DNA of 64,000 bases from Symbiodinium natans (Eukaryota; Sar; Dinophyceae; Suessiales; Symbiodiniaceae): positions 62,001 to 126,000 of the forward strand of contig CAJNDS010002573.1 of the NCBI GenBank assembly GCA_905221605.1, given 5' to 3'. The notes beneath the pieces were generated by a model. It saw only the letters and a program-made list of their open reading frames with translations. It was not told where the DNA came from and did not search any database. Positions 52,566 to 62,889 of this stretch are shown piece by piece. The translations under genes were made by a program, and so were the position numbers. Positions within the stretch are counted from its first letter, which is position 1, and each line of letters opens with the position of its first letter.

Positions 52566-53042
52566 CTATACATGCGCAGCATGTCGATAAAATCTTCGAT
52601 TTCCAGAACTTGTTTGACCAAGTTGCTCGAATGCATCGCACGCCTGCAAAGAGCTTGAATGACAACTTGACAACTTGACAACATCAACAGCGGCAAGAGA
52701 ACACTGAGATCACTGAGGTCCGCATCGCCTTCTGGAAGTTGGCAGAAGCAAGAGGATTGTCCGGGTTCTTGTCTGGATGCCACTTCAGCGCAGCCTGCCT
52801 GTAATGCAAAATCGCCCGCCAGCAGTTCCCGTTCGTGGACAGCAAAGAACTCAGAGCAACCAGGGAGTGGAGATCCACGTGAAGCACAGCGAAACATCAT
52901 AGAGCCTGTAAGCCTTCTTGAGGACGTTCCTGTCGCGCGTGCCCTCCGGTACACCAAGAGCCTGACCGCACAAGCGAGAGGGGCAACTACGGACAAGAGT
53001 CCTGTCAGCATTGCAGGCATCGCAGGGACTTGCACGTTCCAT
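52566..53042 (-). CDS. J-domain (DnaJ/HSP40) protein, J domain at the C-terminus
   Basis: Three exons are resolved: 53,042 (or further upstream) to 52,906, 52,798-52,729, and 52,643-52,566. Spliced, they give ALGVPEGTRDRNVLKKAYR, then QAALKWHPDKNPDNPLASAN, then FQKACDAFEQLGQTSSGNRR and FYRHAAHV stop. This is a full J domain with HPD, helices I-IV and the usual (R/K)xxY end. J proteins stimulate Hsp70 ATPase through HPD. Both introns (52,905-52,799 and 52,728-52,644; 107 and 85 bases) begin with GC and end with CAG, each exon boundary being AG|GC or AG|G, a dinoflagellate style. The protein ends 5 residues after the domain, so any other domain must be N-terminal. The ATG at 53,042 is only the nearest one. 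Confidence 0.85.
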
Positions 53043-53059
53043 TCTTTCGATGGAATGGC

Positions 53060-53500
53060 GCCTGGTAGTAGGCCTTCAGCGGTTGCATGGAAGCCATTGA
53101 AGGACGCTCCCATGGATCTGGAGGAGGCCCTGCGACACCACCGAAACCGCGCTTCGAATGCAATTGAAAATGCTGAGAGGGCCTTTGCTGCGATTTCCAG
53201 GACCTCGATTCGAGCCTTCAGGTTGGGAAACAAGCCGTGCGCCACGTTCCACTGTAACATAAAGACCCAGCAAAGCCTGCACTCGGCTTGGCTCGTCCCG
53301 GAGGCCAGAACTGACCCATGCTGCCTGTTGCCGGAGACGCGAGTTCAGTGGAGTGTCAAATTCTTAGCACAGCTGTTCCTAGAACAGGCGAAGGCACCGA
53401 TGAAGAGCTCCAGCTCTTCAGGCGTCCATTGCCAGGCATGACTCGGAAGATCCACCCCAGAACCTGCAAGCATCAGCTTACGTTTCTTGCCATCTTCAAT
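53060..53500 (-). CDS. Probable upstream exons of the J-protein gene
   Basis: Segment 53,455-53,380 reads DLPSHAWQWTPEELELFIGA, reminiscent of the first helix of a SANT/Myb-type domain, but the rest of that domain is not visible. Segment 53,245-53,075 reads NLKARIEVLEIAAKALSAFS then IAFEARFRWCRRASSRSMGA. A competing frame at 53,355-53,240 reads RQQAAWVSSGLRDEPSRVQA. The order of a SANT-like piece before a J domain is unusual. Joins are not resolved. Confidence 0.35.
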
Positions 53501-53599
53501 GTTTCTGATAGACTGATACAGTGATCGACTGTTCACGTGCATGTGGAGCCTTGGAATCCTGGGTACTTGGTGAGAAGGCTCCTTGGGCAAGGTTCCACG

Positions 53600-53735
53600 T
53601 GTGCATATGTGTGCGGTAGCATGCGCAAAGAAACAAAGACTCGTCTTCGGTTGCCCCATGGCAGACCGAGCATCTGGAGGCGCTCTGCATATGTTAGCGG
53701 GCGCTTTGGAGCACCTTGGAAGCTCAGAAGGGTCA
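53600..53735 (-). CDS. Short exon with RPLTYAERLQMLGLP motif
   Basis: The frame reads SFQGAPKRPLTYAERLQMLG then LPWGNRRRVF. The (R)PLTxxExxxLxGxP pattern is like the C-terminal motif of 5-cytosine DNA methyltransferases, where it follows the target-recognition region. No other methyltransferase motif (PCQ, ENV) is found nearby, so this is a pointer rather than an identification. Confidence 0.3.
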
Positions 53736-53756
53736 ACTTGTCGTCAAGAGTTGATG

Positions 53757-53813
53757 ATGCAGATTGATGCAGATTGATGCAGATTGATGCAGATTGATGC
53801 AGATTGATGCAGG
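53757..53813. repeat. 10-bp minisatellite TTGATGCAGA
   Basis: Five to six perfect copies of the decamer. On the minus strand one frame reads as INLHQSASIC-type repeats. Confidence 0.95.
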
Positions 53814-54595
53814 CAAGATGCTGGGTTTGGGAGAGGGTCGAGCCGCCTTTGGAGGCACGGCAGACTTTGGCTGTGGTGGTGGCACAGCATGGTTTGGCCG
53901 AGGTGGTGCAGCAGGCTTGGGCTGTGCACCTTGGCTTCAACTTATGAAATTTGATACTTGGAGCTTGCCTGTTCGAAGCCACACTCAGCCTCAACCTTGA
54001 GATGCCTTGCCAGCCTGATGCGCACCACGCTGAGACTCGCTCTAGCATGTGCCCGAGCTCGCTGAGCCTCCAAAGGGTTCTTGAGCATCCACGTTACCTA
54101 AGCACGATGTCGCAAAATCTCGGAAACGACATCTGCAAGCAATGTGTGCACCGCGTGCTCAGGAGACTCCTTCGATCTATTCAAAAACAGCTTTGCGTAA
54201 ACTTGTCACGATGCACGCGTGAAACCTGCACAACAAACTTATACAATATTGCGAGCACCAAAGCTTCTAGGTTGCCGACTTCTCGAGCTCATGTAGCTAG
54301 AGAGCAACAGCTATCAGCAAAACAGAAAGCAATCCCTGGCCAAGAAGTGTGAGCCCATCCAAGGAAATGTACCATACAGCCCAGGTCCACTATTTACATC
54401 ACAACGCGGCCGTAGATCTAAAAAAAGCCGCACGTCTCGAGGGCATGCCATACTATGCCGTCGCAAGGCGCCCCTCTCTAAGATCCCTCCAAGATGTGGC
54501 CATGATTCTTTCTTGGATTGTGGAGTACTCTGAGTACATGGGGCAACTCTGGAAAGGAGTTCAGACCAATGAGGTACAGCCTACTAGAAACCAAT

Positions 54596-56516
54596 CTAAG
54601 CCGCCTCTTCCGAAGAAGCGAAATCCAGAGCTGTCTGACCACTTGCACTGCTTCTTGCTGCTTCTGCCCGGGCTTGCAGCAACGTGAAGACCACGTCCGG
54701 ATCTCCTGGAGGACAGCGTCAATACGTGCCCACGTCGCAGTTTCCGACATGCGACACGTGATTGCAGCAATGCGGTGTTCAATCAGTGTATTCAATCTCG
54801 CTCTGATCGTATTGCGCCTATTCCCGCAGCTTCCATTAGGGGCGTCTCGTGCAGGACTGCGTCAGACGTGTTGACGGAAGCGCCAGAGTCGAGCAACAGC
54901 TGCACAATGCCTCAGCACAGTAGCTTTCAGATCAGGAACTTCAAGTAGAACATAGCAGCTGACGTAGAGACAGATCGTATTGCATCTTACATACGGCGTT
55001 TAAACAAAGGTCACGGTCTGCCTCTCTCCTGCAAAAGTTTGCCTAGTCCGAGTCTTCCAGGTTTTTTCAACTGCGAACCCACCAAAGTCAATCTTGTCAA
55101 GCCCTCCATATAAAAGACTTCAAACCAAGGCGGTTGCAGTTCTTTGCAGACTCTCTCAGCCTTTCGGCATTGAACGTACACTGTTATCATGGTTGTGCGG
55201 GCGCCAGCGGGCGCAGTCACACTATATACGCCACGCCGCTCATCCTCAAAGCTCTCTTGGCGTCTGCAGAAGCCCTGGTAGCAAGGATGAGCGGAGTCTC
55301 GCCGAGCAGATTGGTTGCGTTTACTGCCGCAGTCCTAAGTGGAAGGTTGAGACTTGAGACATCTCGAGGCTAGAAGATCATTGAGGAGGACTCGGTATAG
55401 AGCTCAAGAGCGGGCAAGGTACGCTGAAATCAGGAGCCTGACAAGCCGACGGCCGTCATCAGAATCAGGAGCTCGGGCAGTACACACATGAAGCACAGCA
55501 AAACCATTGGCATCTTTCCGTTGAAAATTCAAGCTGACCTCCTCTGCCTTTGCTCGCTGTAGCAATAGCTCAGCCTTCTGTACGTCATGTTGACGAGCCG
55601 CAAGTCGGAGACCCCTGTCAAACCAGTAGTCCGGTGGCAAGGCGAATAAGTGCCTGAGCGCTCATGCGGAAGTGACTTCCCCACATGCCATGCTTCGCAT
55701 ATGGTAGATATGTAGACACACCATACAGCACATGCAGCAGAGGTGCGCGATGGATTGGTGTTCTGATGCCAGCTGCGTTGCACTTAATCCAGAAGGTGAT
55801 CGGCATGTGGGATTGGCTGCATTCTCCAGCAATATTCTACAGATCTGGGCTTGTCCTTGACCAGCCGCCTCCATCAAGGCTGTTTCACCAAAGTTGTCCT
55901 TCTCGTTTGGGTCAGCTCGATGAGTCAGAAGATACTGGACAGTACGGATGTCGCTTTGCCGAACTGCCTTGATGAGCTGTGTCTCACCTAGAGCTTCTGC
56001 TCGGCCAAACGTGGATGAGGGAGAATAGCTGAAAGGGGATGTGGGTGGAGGCGGCGGCGGCGGAGGCTCCTTGGCAGTTGGCACCACCTTTGGGCGCTCA
56101 CTATGCTCATTGCGCTCACTGTCAACCTTTCCAGCCTTGGCGAAATCGGACTCGGTGTTCTCTTGCTTCTGCTGCGCTTTCATCTCTTGCTTGCTTGTAT
56201 TCGTTTGTGACGAGTTCTCGTCTTTCGCGTCCCCCGCCCTCTTGTCATTGGAACTGTCTAGGCCAGATCTTGATTCCGTCTCTAATCGATTTCGTAAAGC
56301 TGCAAGGGTCTCGCTATTGAAGGCCTTCAAGCCAGCAGCATGCAGCCGCTTGTTGAGACCATGGGCCAAAAGCTTGGCTAGCTCGCCCACCGTGGTAGCA
56401 CCCACACGCGACAGCTTCTCTTCCACTGCTGCCAGATCTTTCTCGCTCCAACTTGGGCGCGCATCGCTGAGCAGCCGTCGTAGCGGTGTAACAGCTTCCA
56501 CATGCACCATGACCAA
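54596..56516 (-). CDS. Ankyrin-repeat protein, multi-exon
   Basis: Exon 1 (56,516 to about 55,730) encodes a helical N-terminus (SWSEKDLAAVEEKLSRVGAT), a Lys/Glu/Gln-rich linker, a proline run of eight, and ankyrin units LGETQLIKAVRQSDIRTVQY, LLTHRADPNEKDNFGETALM and EAAGQGQAQICRILLENAAN. Later units are in separate exons: about 55,630-55,410 (DRGLRLAARQHDVQKAELLL, RKDANGFAVLHVC), about 55,341-55,250 (NATNLLGETPLILATRASAD, after CTTAG|G), 54,899-54,815 (LLLDSGASVNTSDAVLHETP, after GTGCAG) and 54,704-54,596 (DPDVVFTLLQARAEAARSSA, SGQTALDFASSEEAA, stop). At least five or six repeats; ankyrin proteins are binding scaffolds. Exon ends are approximate except where acceptors are named. Confidence 0.85.
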
Positions 56517-56726
56517 AGGTCACATAAGATGTTAACATGTGAACACTTGCTGGCTACTTGTTTGCCTCATTGAGACTAGTCGATCAACAGGGCTAAATTA
56601 TGGCTTTGCCTTGGCACGATCTCAATTCCTTCTTGAAGGGCGGGTTGGGCTCTTGAAATGACTCTTCAAGTGTCAAAACCATAAATTGCCAACTCCACCT
56701 CCAACCAGTCCTCTGAGCCTGATGGT

Positions 56727-56922
56727 TTAGAGTCGCTCGAATCGGGGTGGGCCATGCTCCTTCTTCAGCAAACGAGTGAAGCTCCGAAATACCCAGTTTT
56801 CTGGAACGCGTTGCACAAGTAGGGCATTGACCTCTGAATTAATATTGAAAGGTGGCGTTCCAAGACTTACAGTGAAGTCTACATTGCAAAGTGCCGGGAG
56901 CTCTTGCTTCGTTTTCACAGAA
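56727..56922 (-). CDS. Terminal exon, unidentified
   Basis: The frame reads KTKQELPALCNVDFTVSLGT, PPFNINSEVNALLVQRVPEN and WVFRSFTRLLKKEHGPPRFE, then a stop. Good composition, no family recognised. Upstream exons may lie beyond the GTAT microsatellite. Confidence 0.5.
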
Positions 56923-56994
56923 CATTGCTACCATTGTATTGCAGAGGTGCCACAAGGTCTGTAGACTGCACAATTTCCAGGTGCTCGACTGCTG

Positions 56995-57037
56995 TATGTA
57001 TGTATGTATGTATGTATGTATGTATGTATGTATGTAG
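56995..57037. repeat. (ATGT)n microsatellite
   Basis: About ten copies of ATGT. The minus strand reads as THTY-type repeats in three frames, explaining the open frames there. Confidence 0.97.
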
Positions 57038-57162
57038 ACGATCGTTGGCTTCGTGTGCATGACCAAAGCGTGTAGTGCTGAAGAGTAGCTGCAAGCACAT
57101 GTAAGCTAGTCAGGTCCACAAGAAGCAACCCGGACATCAGGAAGCTGGAATCCTACGCCAAT

Positions 57163-57375
57163 CTAGCCGGGGACTTGCATCCCTCTTCCGTTGCGCCAGG
57201 CAACCTGCCAGCAAGATGGAGCTGTGCGCTTCAAAAAAACTGGTGCGCTCTTGGGAAACTGTGAAGTGAATTGAATGGGTTCACATGGATGTGAAATCTG
57301 AGCATGTTGTGTTTCGCAAAGCATGCCTTCGACTGCTTTAGTGGCGATGTGGGGACCGCCCTTCAGGTGCACACT
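57163..57375 (-). CDS. Possible exon, unidentified
   Basis: HLKGGPHIATKAVEGMLCET then PIQFTSQFPKSAPVFLKRTA, open to a stop at 57,163. Plausible composition, no motif. It may precede the exon at 56.7-56.9 kb. Confidence 0.35.
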   Translation of the reverse strand, partial: SVHLKGGPHIATKAVEGMLCETQHAQISHPCEPIQFTSQFPKSAPVFLKRTAPSCWQVAWRNGRGMQVPG

Positions 57376-57489
57376 GCTCCATTATCAGCTCGGCCTGCTG
57401 CTTTCGAACCGCTGCCGCCTGGACTGCAGCGCCCCGACTATAGATTGTAGCCCACATGAGTCTGAGCGATCAGAGACCTGTAAACGCGC

Positions 57490-57605
57490 GCCTGCTTTGC
57501 AACCACTAAGCCTACAGGGCCTTATGGGGCTCCAGGTTTAGCCGTTAAAGGTTTAGGGTTTTGGGCTTGAAAGTTTGGAGTCTAGGACTTGTCAGCTAAG
57601 GATTT
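57490..57605. repeat. Degenerate GGTTTAGGG-like stretch
   Basis: CTACAGGGCC, GGTTTAGCCG, AAAGGTTTAGGGTTTTGGG occur in the style of the 10.5-11.9 kb satellite. A purine-rich GGAGGGAG tract follows at 57,745-57,880. Confidence 0.5.
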
Positions 57606-58229
57606 CCGAGGAAGGAAAGAGGCACAAAGAATATGCGGTTTGGTTGTAACTAACAATAGAACACACCTCCAAGCCAGCGTCTCAATCGTTAGCATGGTGC
57701 TTGGTTCAGGGCTCGTTCCTCTTTAGGATTGCGGTAGGATTGCGGTGGAGGGAGAAGAAGCCGAGAAGTTGAAGGCGGAAGGAGAGAGGGGAAAGAGAGC
57801 GAGAGAAGGCGGGAAGGGAAAGGGAGGGAGGGAGAGCAAGTTCATACGGAGAAAGGTACGGAGAGAGGGAAGGGGGGTTTACCGAATACATCCGAATACA
57901 CTCAGACTCCGAAACTCGGTTTACACCTTGAGGCTCAGGTCTTAACCCCAGGCAACGATGCACCCCGTGGCACTCACCCTTGAGTTGGAGAAAGGTGGTT
58001 TTGGGTGCTTTTCTCGGGAAGCTATTGTTCATATTTGGAGCAAATCAAAATCTGCTGTCAATGGCTCAAGGACACAGCATGCCACACGCATATTAATTCA
58101 ACAAGTGTACATGAATATCGAGCAACAGCAGGGAAAACTCCAACACAGCGCTTCCTTTCTCTGAGCAGGATGACGGTCTGCGCCACGTTCCGCCTCACAT
58201 GCCTTGGACAGATCTGAGTTCTCGCAGGC

Positions 58230-58445
58230 TCCATTCACCGGTGGAAACCATCGTTGTTTCCAAATCTTTTCAGAAGTATGGCAGGCGTCCAAGCTATATC
58301 CTCTTGCCTCAGCTGTTGATCAGTCTTGATCTACACAGCATCTGGTTTGTCGATGCGCGCGAGAAAAGCATCTCGTCTGTATTACTGCAGGCACACATGG
58401 ATTTGCGCATCTGGTCAAGGAGTTGCATGTCCGAGCTGACCTACT
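58230..58445 (-). CDS. Two exons, unidentified
   Basis: Segment 58,445-58,350 reads MQLLDQMRKSMCACSNTDEM then LFSRIDKPDAV before a TAG. Segment 58,320-58,230 in the same frame reads DQQLRQEDIAWTPAILLKRF. An intron covering the TAG is likely. The plus strand is also open here but less protein-like. Unknown family. Confidence 0.4.
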
Positions 58446-58761
58446 ACAATTTTGTGAGCGTTCCTCCGGGTGCCTAGTCCATTTAACGACAAGGTTCACT
58501 GATCTGTCGAGTCATGCGTCCAGTGATCACTTCAGCTTGTGATCTATTGACTGCAGACTCTATAGCCTCTACGGACTGGATCCGGAAGTCAACCCAAAAC
58601 ACAGGACCATTCTCAACACATGCATGCAACCCTCATACTGGCACCTATATAGCACATGTCACAATAAGATGTCCCAATTTCAGGGCACTAGGACCCTATG
58701 AGTGTGGCAGAGCGAAATCTTGGCACTTCGGAGGCCTCCATAAGCAAAGCGTTTCATGTCT

Positions 58762-60109
58762 TCAGTCCGTCCCTGCAGTGTCCAAGCAATCAATTATGTT
58801 TGGGCAAGCGCCTCGCTGCTCAAAGATAGCCACGCCAGCAAGCACGAAACATGTCCCAATCAGAACTTCCTTGCAGGAGCCATGGGATGCAATGGGTGTT
58901 TCTGTTTGGTTTTTGATTGGTCCAGCTGTGATTTGTGAGATTTTGTGAACATCCCACCTGCGGCAACCTCTCACCCCAGAAGCCCATCGAAAATGCCAGG
59001 AGTATGATGGTGTTGAGTTTGCCTATTATCTGCATGGAGCTAGCTCCGAGCTGCTTCATCGTCGTCATGCCCAGCACATTCAAAATAGTGGCTGTGATGC
59101 AGGTCAGAAGGATCATGTGCGCAACCTGGGGCGTTGCAGCGGCCACGGCTTGCTGCGGGCTTTCGGTAAACAGGGCGTAGGTCACTGCCCATAGCGTGCA
59201 AGGGGGTGCCTGCAGTGCCCAGACGTGCATCGGAGATAAGGCGATCAAGGCAGGCGGAGGGGGCGGACCACCTTGGCCATGTTGGCCATGTTGGCCGTGT
59301 TGGCCATGTTGGCCATGTTGGCCTTCCAGATCCGACTTGTCATCCTTGTCTTCGTTTTGCTTGTTTTCTGCTTTGTAGGCCGTAGGCTCCAGAAGCTGAT
59401 CTTGCAGAACGGCCTTGGCAGCCCTTAGGAAGACGGAGGCGGTACAAAAGATAAGGCCCAAGGCTACCGAATTCGTCTCTCGATGGTCCTTCAGTTCACC
59501 AGCCCCAATGCAAGTAGCACCCAGACTTGCAACACCGACCCCGATCCAGCCAGTCTTGTTAATCCGACGTCCTAGGCAGTGGGTCAAAACCGCAGTAATG
59601 ATAGGCGCCAGCGTACCAATGATGCCCACAAGTCCAGCCCCCATATACAGAAGGGACGTGTTATTTAGTGCGATGGAAAGTGGCAGGCTGGCAGCAATTG
59701 GGAGGACGTACTTGGCATAGCGCCTGACTGAACCTAGCGAGCTCGGCCTGCACTTGTCAAACTGCTTGCGGGTGGCCCAAAACATCCAGCTCGTCAGCCA
59801 AATAAAAACGAAGTGCAAGCTCGTGACAGTTGCTGGATATCTGAAGTTAAGGTCGCCCGATCCCAAATTCTTCATCAGGAGCTGGGTGCATACCAAGGAC
59901 ATGACGAAGCTGCAGGTACACAGCTGTGTTGCAAAACCACGCGGCCGCAAAATTGCCCAAATTGCTAAGAAGATTAGCATGGCCACCAACACTGCCACGA
60001 CCTGGCCGGCATCCAGTTCCATCGACGAGCTCCTACCATGAGAGCATCGGAGTCGCAAAACCCGCTGGGCTTGGCTCAGCGTCCTATCCAATCTCCACAC
60101 ACCAGACAC
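58762..60109 (-). CDS. Drug/metabolite-superfamily transporter (triose-phosphate/nucleotide-sugar type)
   Basis: Exon 1 runs 60,109 (or ATG 60,022) to 58,958 and exon 2 58,869-58,762. The 88-base intron is CAG|GTGGGA...CTGCAAG|GAA and joins ERLPQ in phase to EVLIGTCFVLAGVAIFEQ. About ten membrane helices are visible: GQVVAVLVAMLIFLAIWAIL, CSFVMSLVCTQLLM, the SLHFVFIWLTSWMFWATRK segment, YVLPIAASLPLSIALNNTSL, GLVGIIGTLAPIITAVLTHC, GWIGVGVASLGATCIGAGEL and the ASSMQIIGKLNTIILLAFSM near the end. These match TPT/EamA carriers that exchange sugar phosphates or nucleotide sugars at Golgi, ER or plastid membranes. Residues 263-280 are a GQH repeat followed by a proline run, inserted in the central loop. 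Substrate not predictable. Confidence 0.85.
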
Positions 60110-60129
60110 TTCTCACAGCTGCGGGGTGG

Positions 60130-61395
60130 GCGACTGTCCGCGGTGGAGCATGCTATATTGGGACCTAGCCCTGACATGGCCTGGCCCCACTCCAGCTACA
60201 TCTCATTTCCAATTCAACTCGGGACCCGCTCGTTCTCTAATCCCTGAGCGCAAGCTTGCCTTCGTCCTGCAACTTTAAATTCTAGGCGTCCGGCATTGTC
60301 TCGTGTGACCATGAGCGCCCGCTCCTATCAGCTAAGTTCCGAAACATACACTCCGGCACCATGCAACTTCGAAAAGGTGCTGTCTCTGGGACCCCGGCAT
60401 CCATAAAGACCTCGTGAATTCAAGCAAGAACTTTTTGGCAGCTATGAATAACCAGCAACAGCAACGCTTTTTTCTGTCTAACTGATTGGGGCGAGGAGAT
60501 GTGTGAAAAGTGAAAGAACACGGATCGGCCTGTAAGGATTTGTAGCCACCACCAACTCGGACGACAACATGCTCACCTCTTTGCTGAATGTAGACCTTAA
60601 GACTCCGCATCAGATCCAGATGAAGGCGCATGACACATGCAAGCGCTGATTCACCGCTGTGCGCTCCACTGTTCCGCGATCGCCAAACACCTCAAGGGAC
60701 TCAAGGGCCACCATTCAATTAACTTGCAGGCGGGTGCAGCCTCTGCTACTTACTCACTTGGGCGACTTGCGGGAACCGGTAACTTGCCCAGTGCACAAGC
60801 ATACAGCAGCGCTCAGCGGTGCACGTAGTAATTTGGCGCCACCTTCTGGATGGACCTCACGGCTGCGCTTGGCTCTTGCAAGCTACGAGAGAAATTGCAG
60901 TCCTGCTCTAGTAAGCAATTCGCACAGGAAAGTCTGGATTGTGTTCCAGGTACCTGCCAGCACGGCAGATGGATGCCACTCACAGCTCACGAGCGTTACA
61001 TGCTGGTTTCGTCCAGGAAGAACACAAACTTGGAGGAGCGAGCGTTCGAATCGCAGTGTCGATGGAATCTTCCTCCTCATCTTCTGCAGAGACCTGACTA
61101 TAGGGCTAATGCGGCTAATGACTTGAACGTCTTGAATCTGCAGAAGTTCTGCAGACCATCTCTGAGCTCCGGCCTGCGCATCAGCGTCTTGCTTGCGTGC
61201 CTGTTGTTGCACGGGATGTCAGCGAAGCGAGCAGCATTCAATAATTCTTGAACTTGATGAACTTGAACATACTTGAACATACTTGAACCCCCTGTTGGTC
61301 TCGTTTGAGTGCTGTGCCGGAGCCGAACGCCGAGGCCCACCTTGCCGCAACTGGTTGTCTCAAGCAACACGTACTCATCCTGCTTGACACGTATA
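60130..61395. other. No confident gene
   Basis: Competing frames at 60,880-61,250 on both strands (minus QRWSAELLQIQDVQVISRIS and QELLNAARFADIPCNNRHAS; plus LQRPDYRANAANDLNVLNLQ) look partly protein-like but cannot be separated. The rest is featureless. Confidence 0.3.
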
Positions 61396-61405
61396 TGGGT
61401 TGTTG

Positions 61406-61660
61406 TCAAACTGCTTGTTCCCGAAATTGACGTTCATGCGGCAGTACTTGCGCGCCGCCTTATGTCGCAAAGGACAGAAAGCTGTTGAGATGGAGTGGGA
61501 TCCTGGCGTGTTTCCTAGACGGGATGCTAGGACAAATTTTCAGCTGTTGCTGTCGGACGAGTTGTCAGAGGAACAGCTAGTGCTGCTATTGCTGAAGCTT
61601 TGGCGCGAGCGAAGATGTCTCCGATGTCGCACTTGTGGCCAGATTGCTTGTGGTAACTAG
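61406..61660 (+). CDS. Plus-strand open frame, unidentified
   Basis: RQYLRAALCRKGQKAVEMEW, DPGVFPRRDARTNFQLLLSD, ELSEEQLVLLLLKLWRERRC and then CRTC.QIACGN to a stop. Good composition over about 75 codons. Orientation is opposite to the neighbours, so it could also be chance. Confidence 0.35.
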   Translation, partial: SNCLFPKLTFMRQYLRAALCRKGQKAVEMEWDPGVFPRRDARTNFQLLLSDELSEEQLVLLLLKLWRERRCLRCRTCGQIACGN

Positions 61661-61667
61661 CTGTTTC

Positions 61668-61953
61668 TCAAGCGGCTTGCGGCTGCATTGGCATCATCTG
61701 GCAGTTTTTCGACCACACATGTTTCGCTGCCAATGTCGAGATTCCGGCAGCGGGAGCACCCTGGGCCACAATGGCAACTCTTTCAGTGAAAAGTAATCTC
61801 GTTGCACATACTGCCTGCAGTAGTTCAGTAGCTGTCACGCCCTTGATCATATAAACGTTTCCGCTCCATTGGCGCCACATCATGTCACATTTGAAAGATT
61901 CTCCGTTCATTGTAAACCCGATGGTTACAAATCCGTGTGGTGAGCCAAGGTCT
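61668..61953 (-). CDS. Terminal exon, unidentified
   Basis: Begins after a CCGTGCAAG acceptor and reads DLGSPHGFVTIGFTMNGESF, KCDMMWRQWSGNVYMIKGVT, ATELLQAVCATRLLFTERVA and IVAQGAPAAGISTLAAKHVW, stopping at 61,668. Strongly protein-like, mixed beta and helix. No family recognised. A possible preceding exon lies at 62,160-61,990. Confidence 0.55.
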
Positions 61954-62889
61954 TGCACGGTAGGTGGCGTTGAGATTTTGCTAGCGCCGAGCTAGCCCGG
62001 TGCTAGCGCGCAACACCGTTTGCACGGTCTGATCGTATCCCGCAAGAGAAGGTCCCACAGCACCCCAAGACCTCACCCAAAACACTTCAAGGCATGTTGA
62101 TGTCGTATTCAAAAAAGACCTGCAGCCTGAGTGCGCAGTTGGAGCGTCAGAGCTTGCAGGCAACATTCAGCACCAGGACAAGTGAATCACAAAATCGTTG
62201 GACATAAGAGAAACGCGAAAGACTTTAGAGCTGTCAACAGCTAATCGGGACGAACTACATCGACTGATGTATTGTGGGTGGTTCACCTTACAATGATGGC
62301 ATGTTCATGCAGCACCTGTTATTTTGACCTGACGCGAACCTGCCGTTTTTCTAGCGCCACAATGGGGTATCAGTGGCTCTACTTGCGTGCCGCATAGCAC
62401 AGACGTGAAGATGTACAGCCCAAACCCACTAATGGAATTGAAACAACTTAAAGAACGCACGAAGTTAGAACGCAACACGTATGTAGATTATCGAAAGTAG
62501 CCTGTTTGGCAGTCTGCTTTCTGGCAAACAGATCTATGCTCGTTTCAGCCGGGACTAGGTTCGAAAATTGACACGTGCCACTCAAAGCCCTATGTATCGA
62601 TATCGAGTATGTAGCTGTGGCAAGGCCAGCGATCGCTCCAGACCTTCTGACCAAGCAAGACCACAAACGCAGCCCGAACACAACGTGGCTAGATTTATGT
62701 AGATGCCTACTTCCACCCCCTCGGCCCCCCCCACCCACCGCAGGAGCCCGCCACAGCATCCGTCACAGACACAATGGCACAAAAGAAATCAAACCTTCGA
62801 GCATCTTGTTCGTTTGCGGGTCATTGGCAAGGTTTCCAGGTGCCTGAACATGTTTTCCTGCCAATGAAGCAACGCAAGTCTGCATCTCA

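Noticed and set aside
57000-58120. Spliced-leader relict (TTTTGGCTCAAG-like) near 58,063
   Set aside because: Only GGCTCAAG and a few flanking bases agree; no fuller copy of the 22-base leader was found anywhere in the window.
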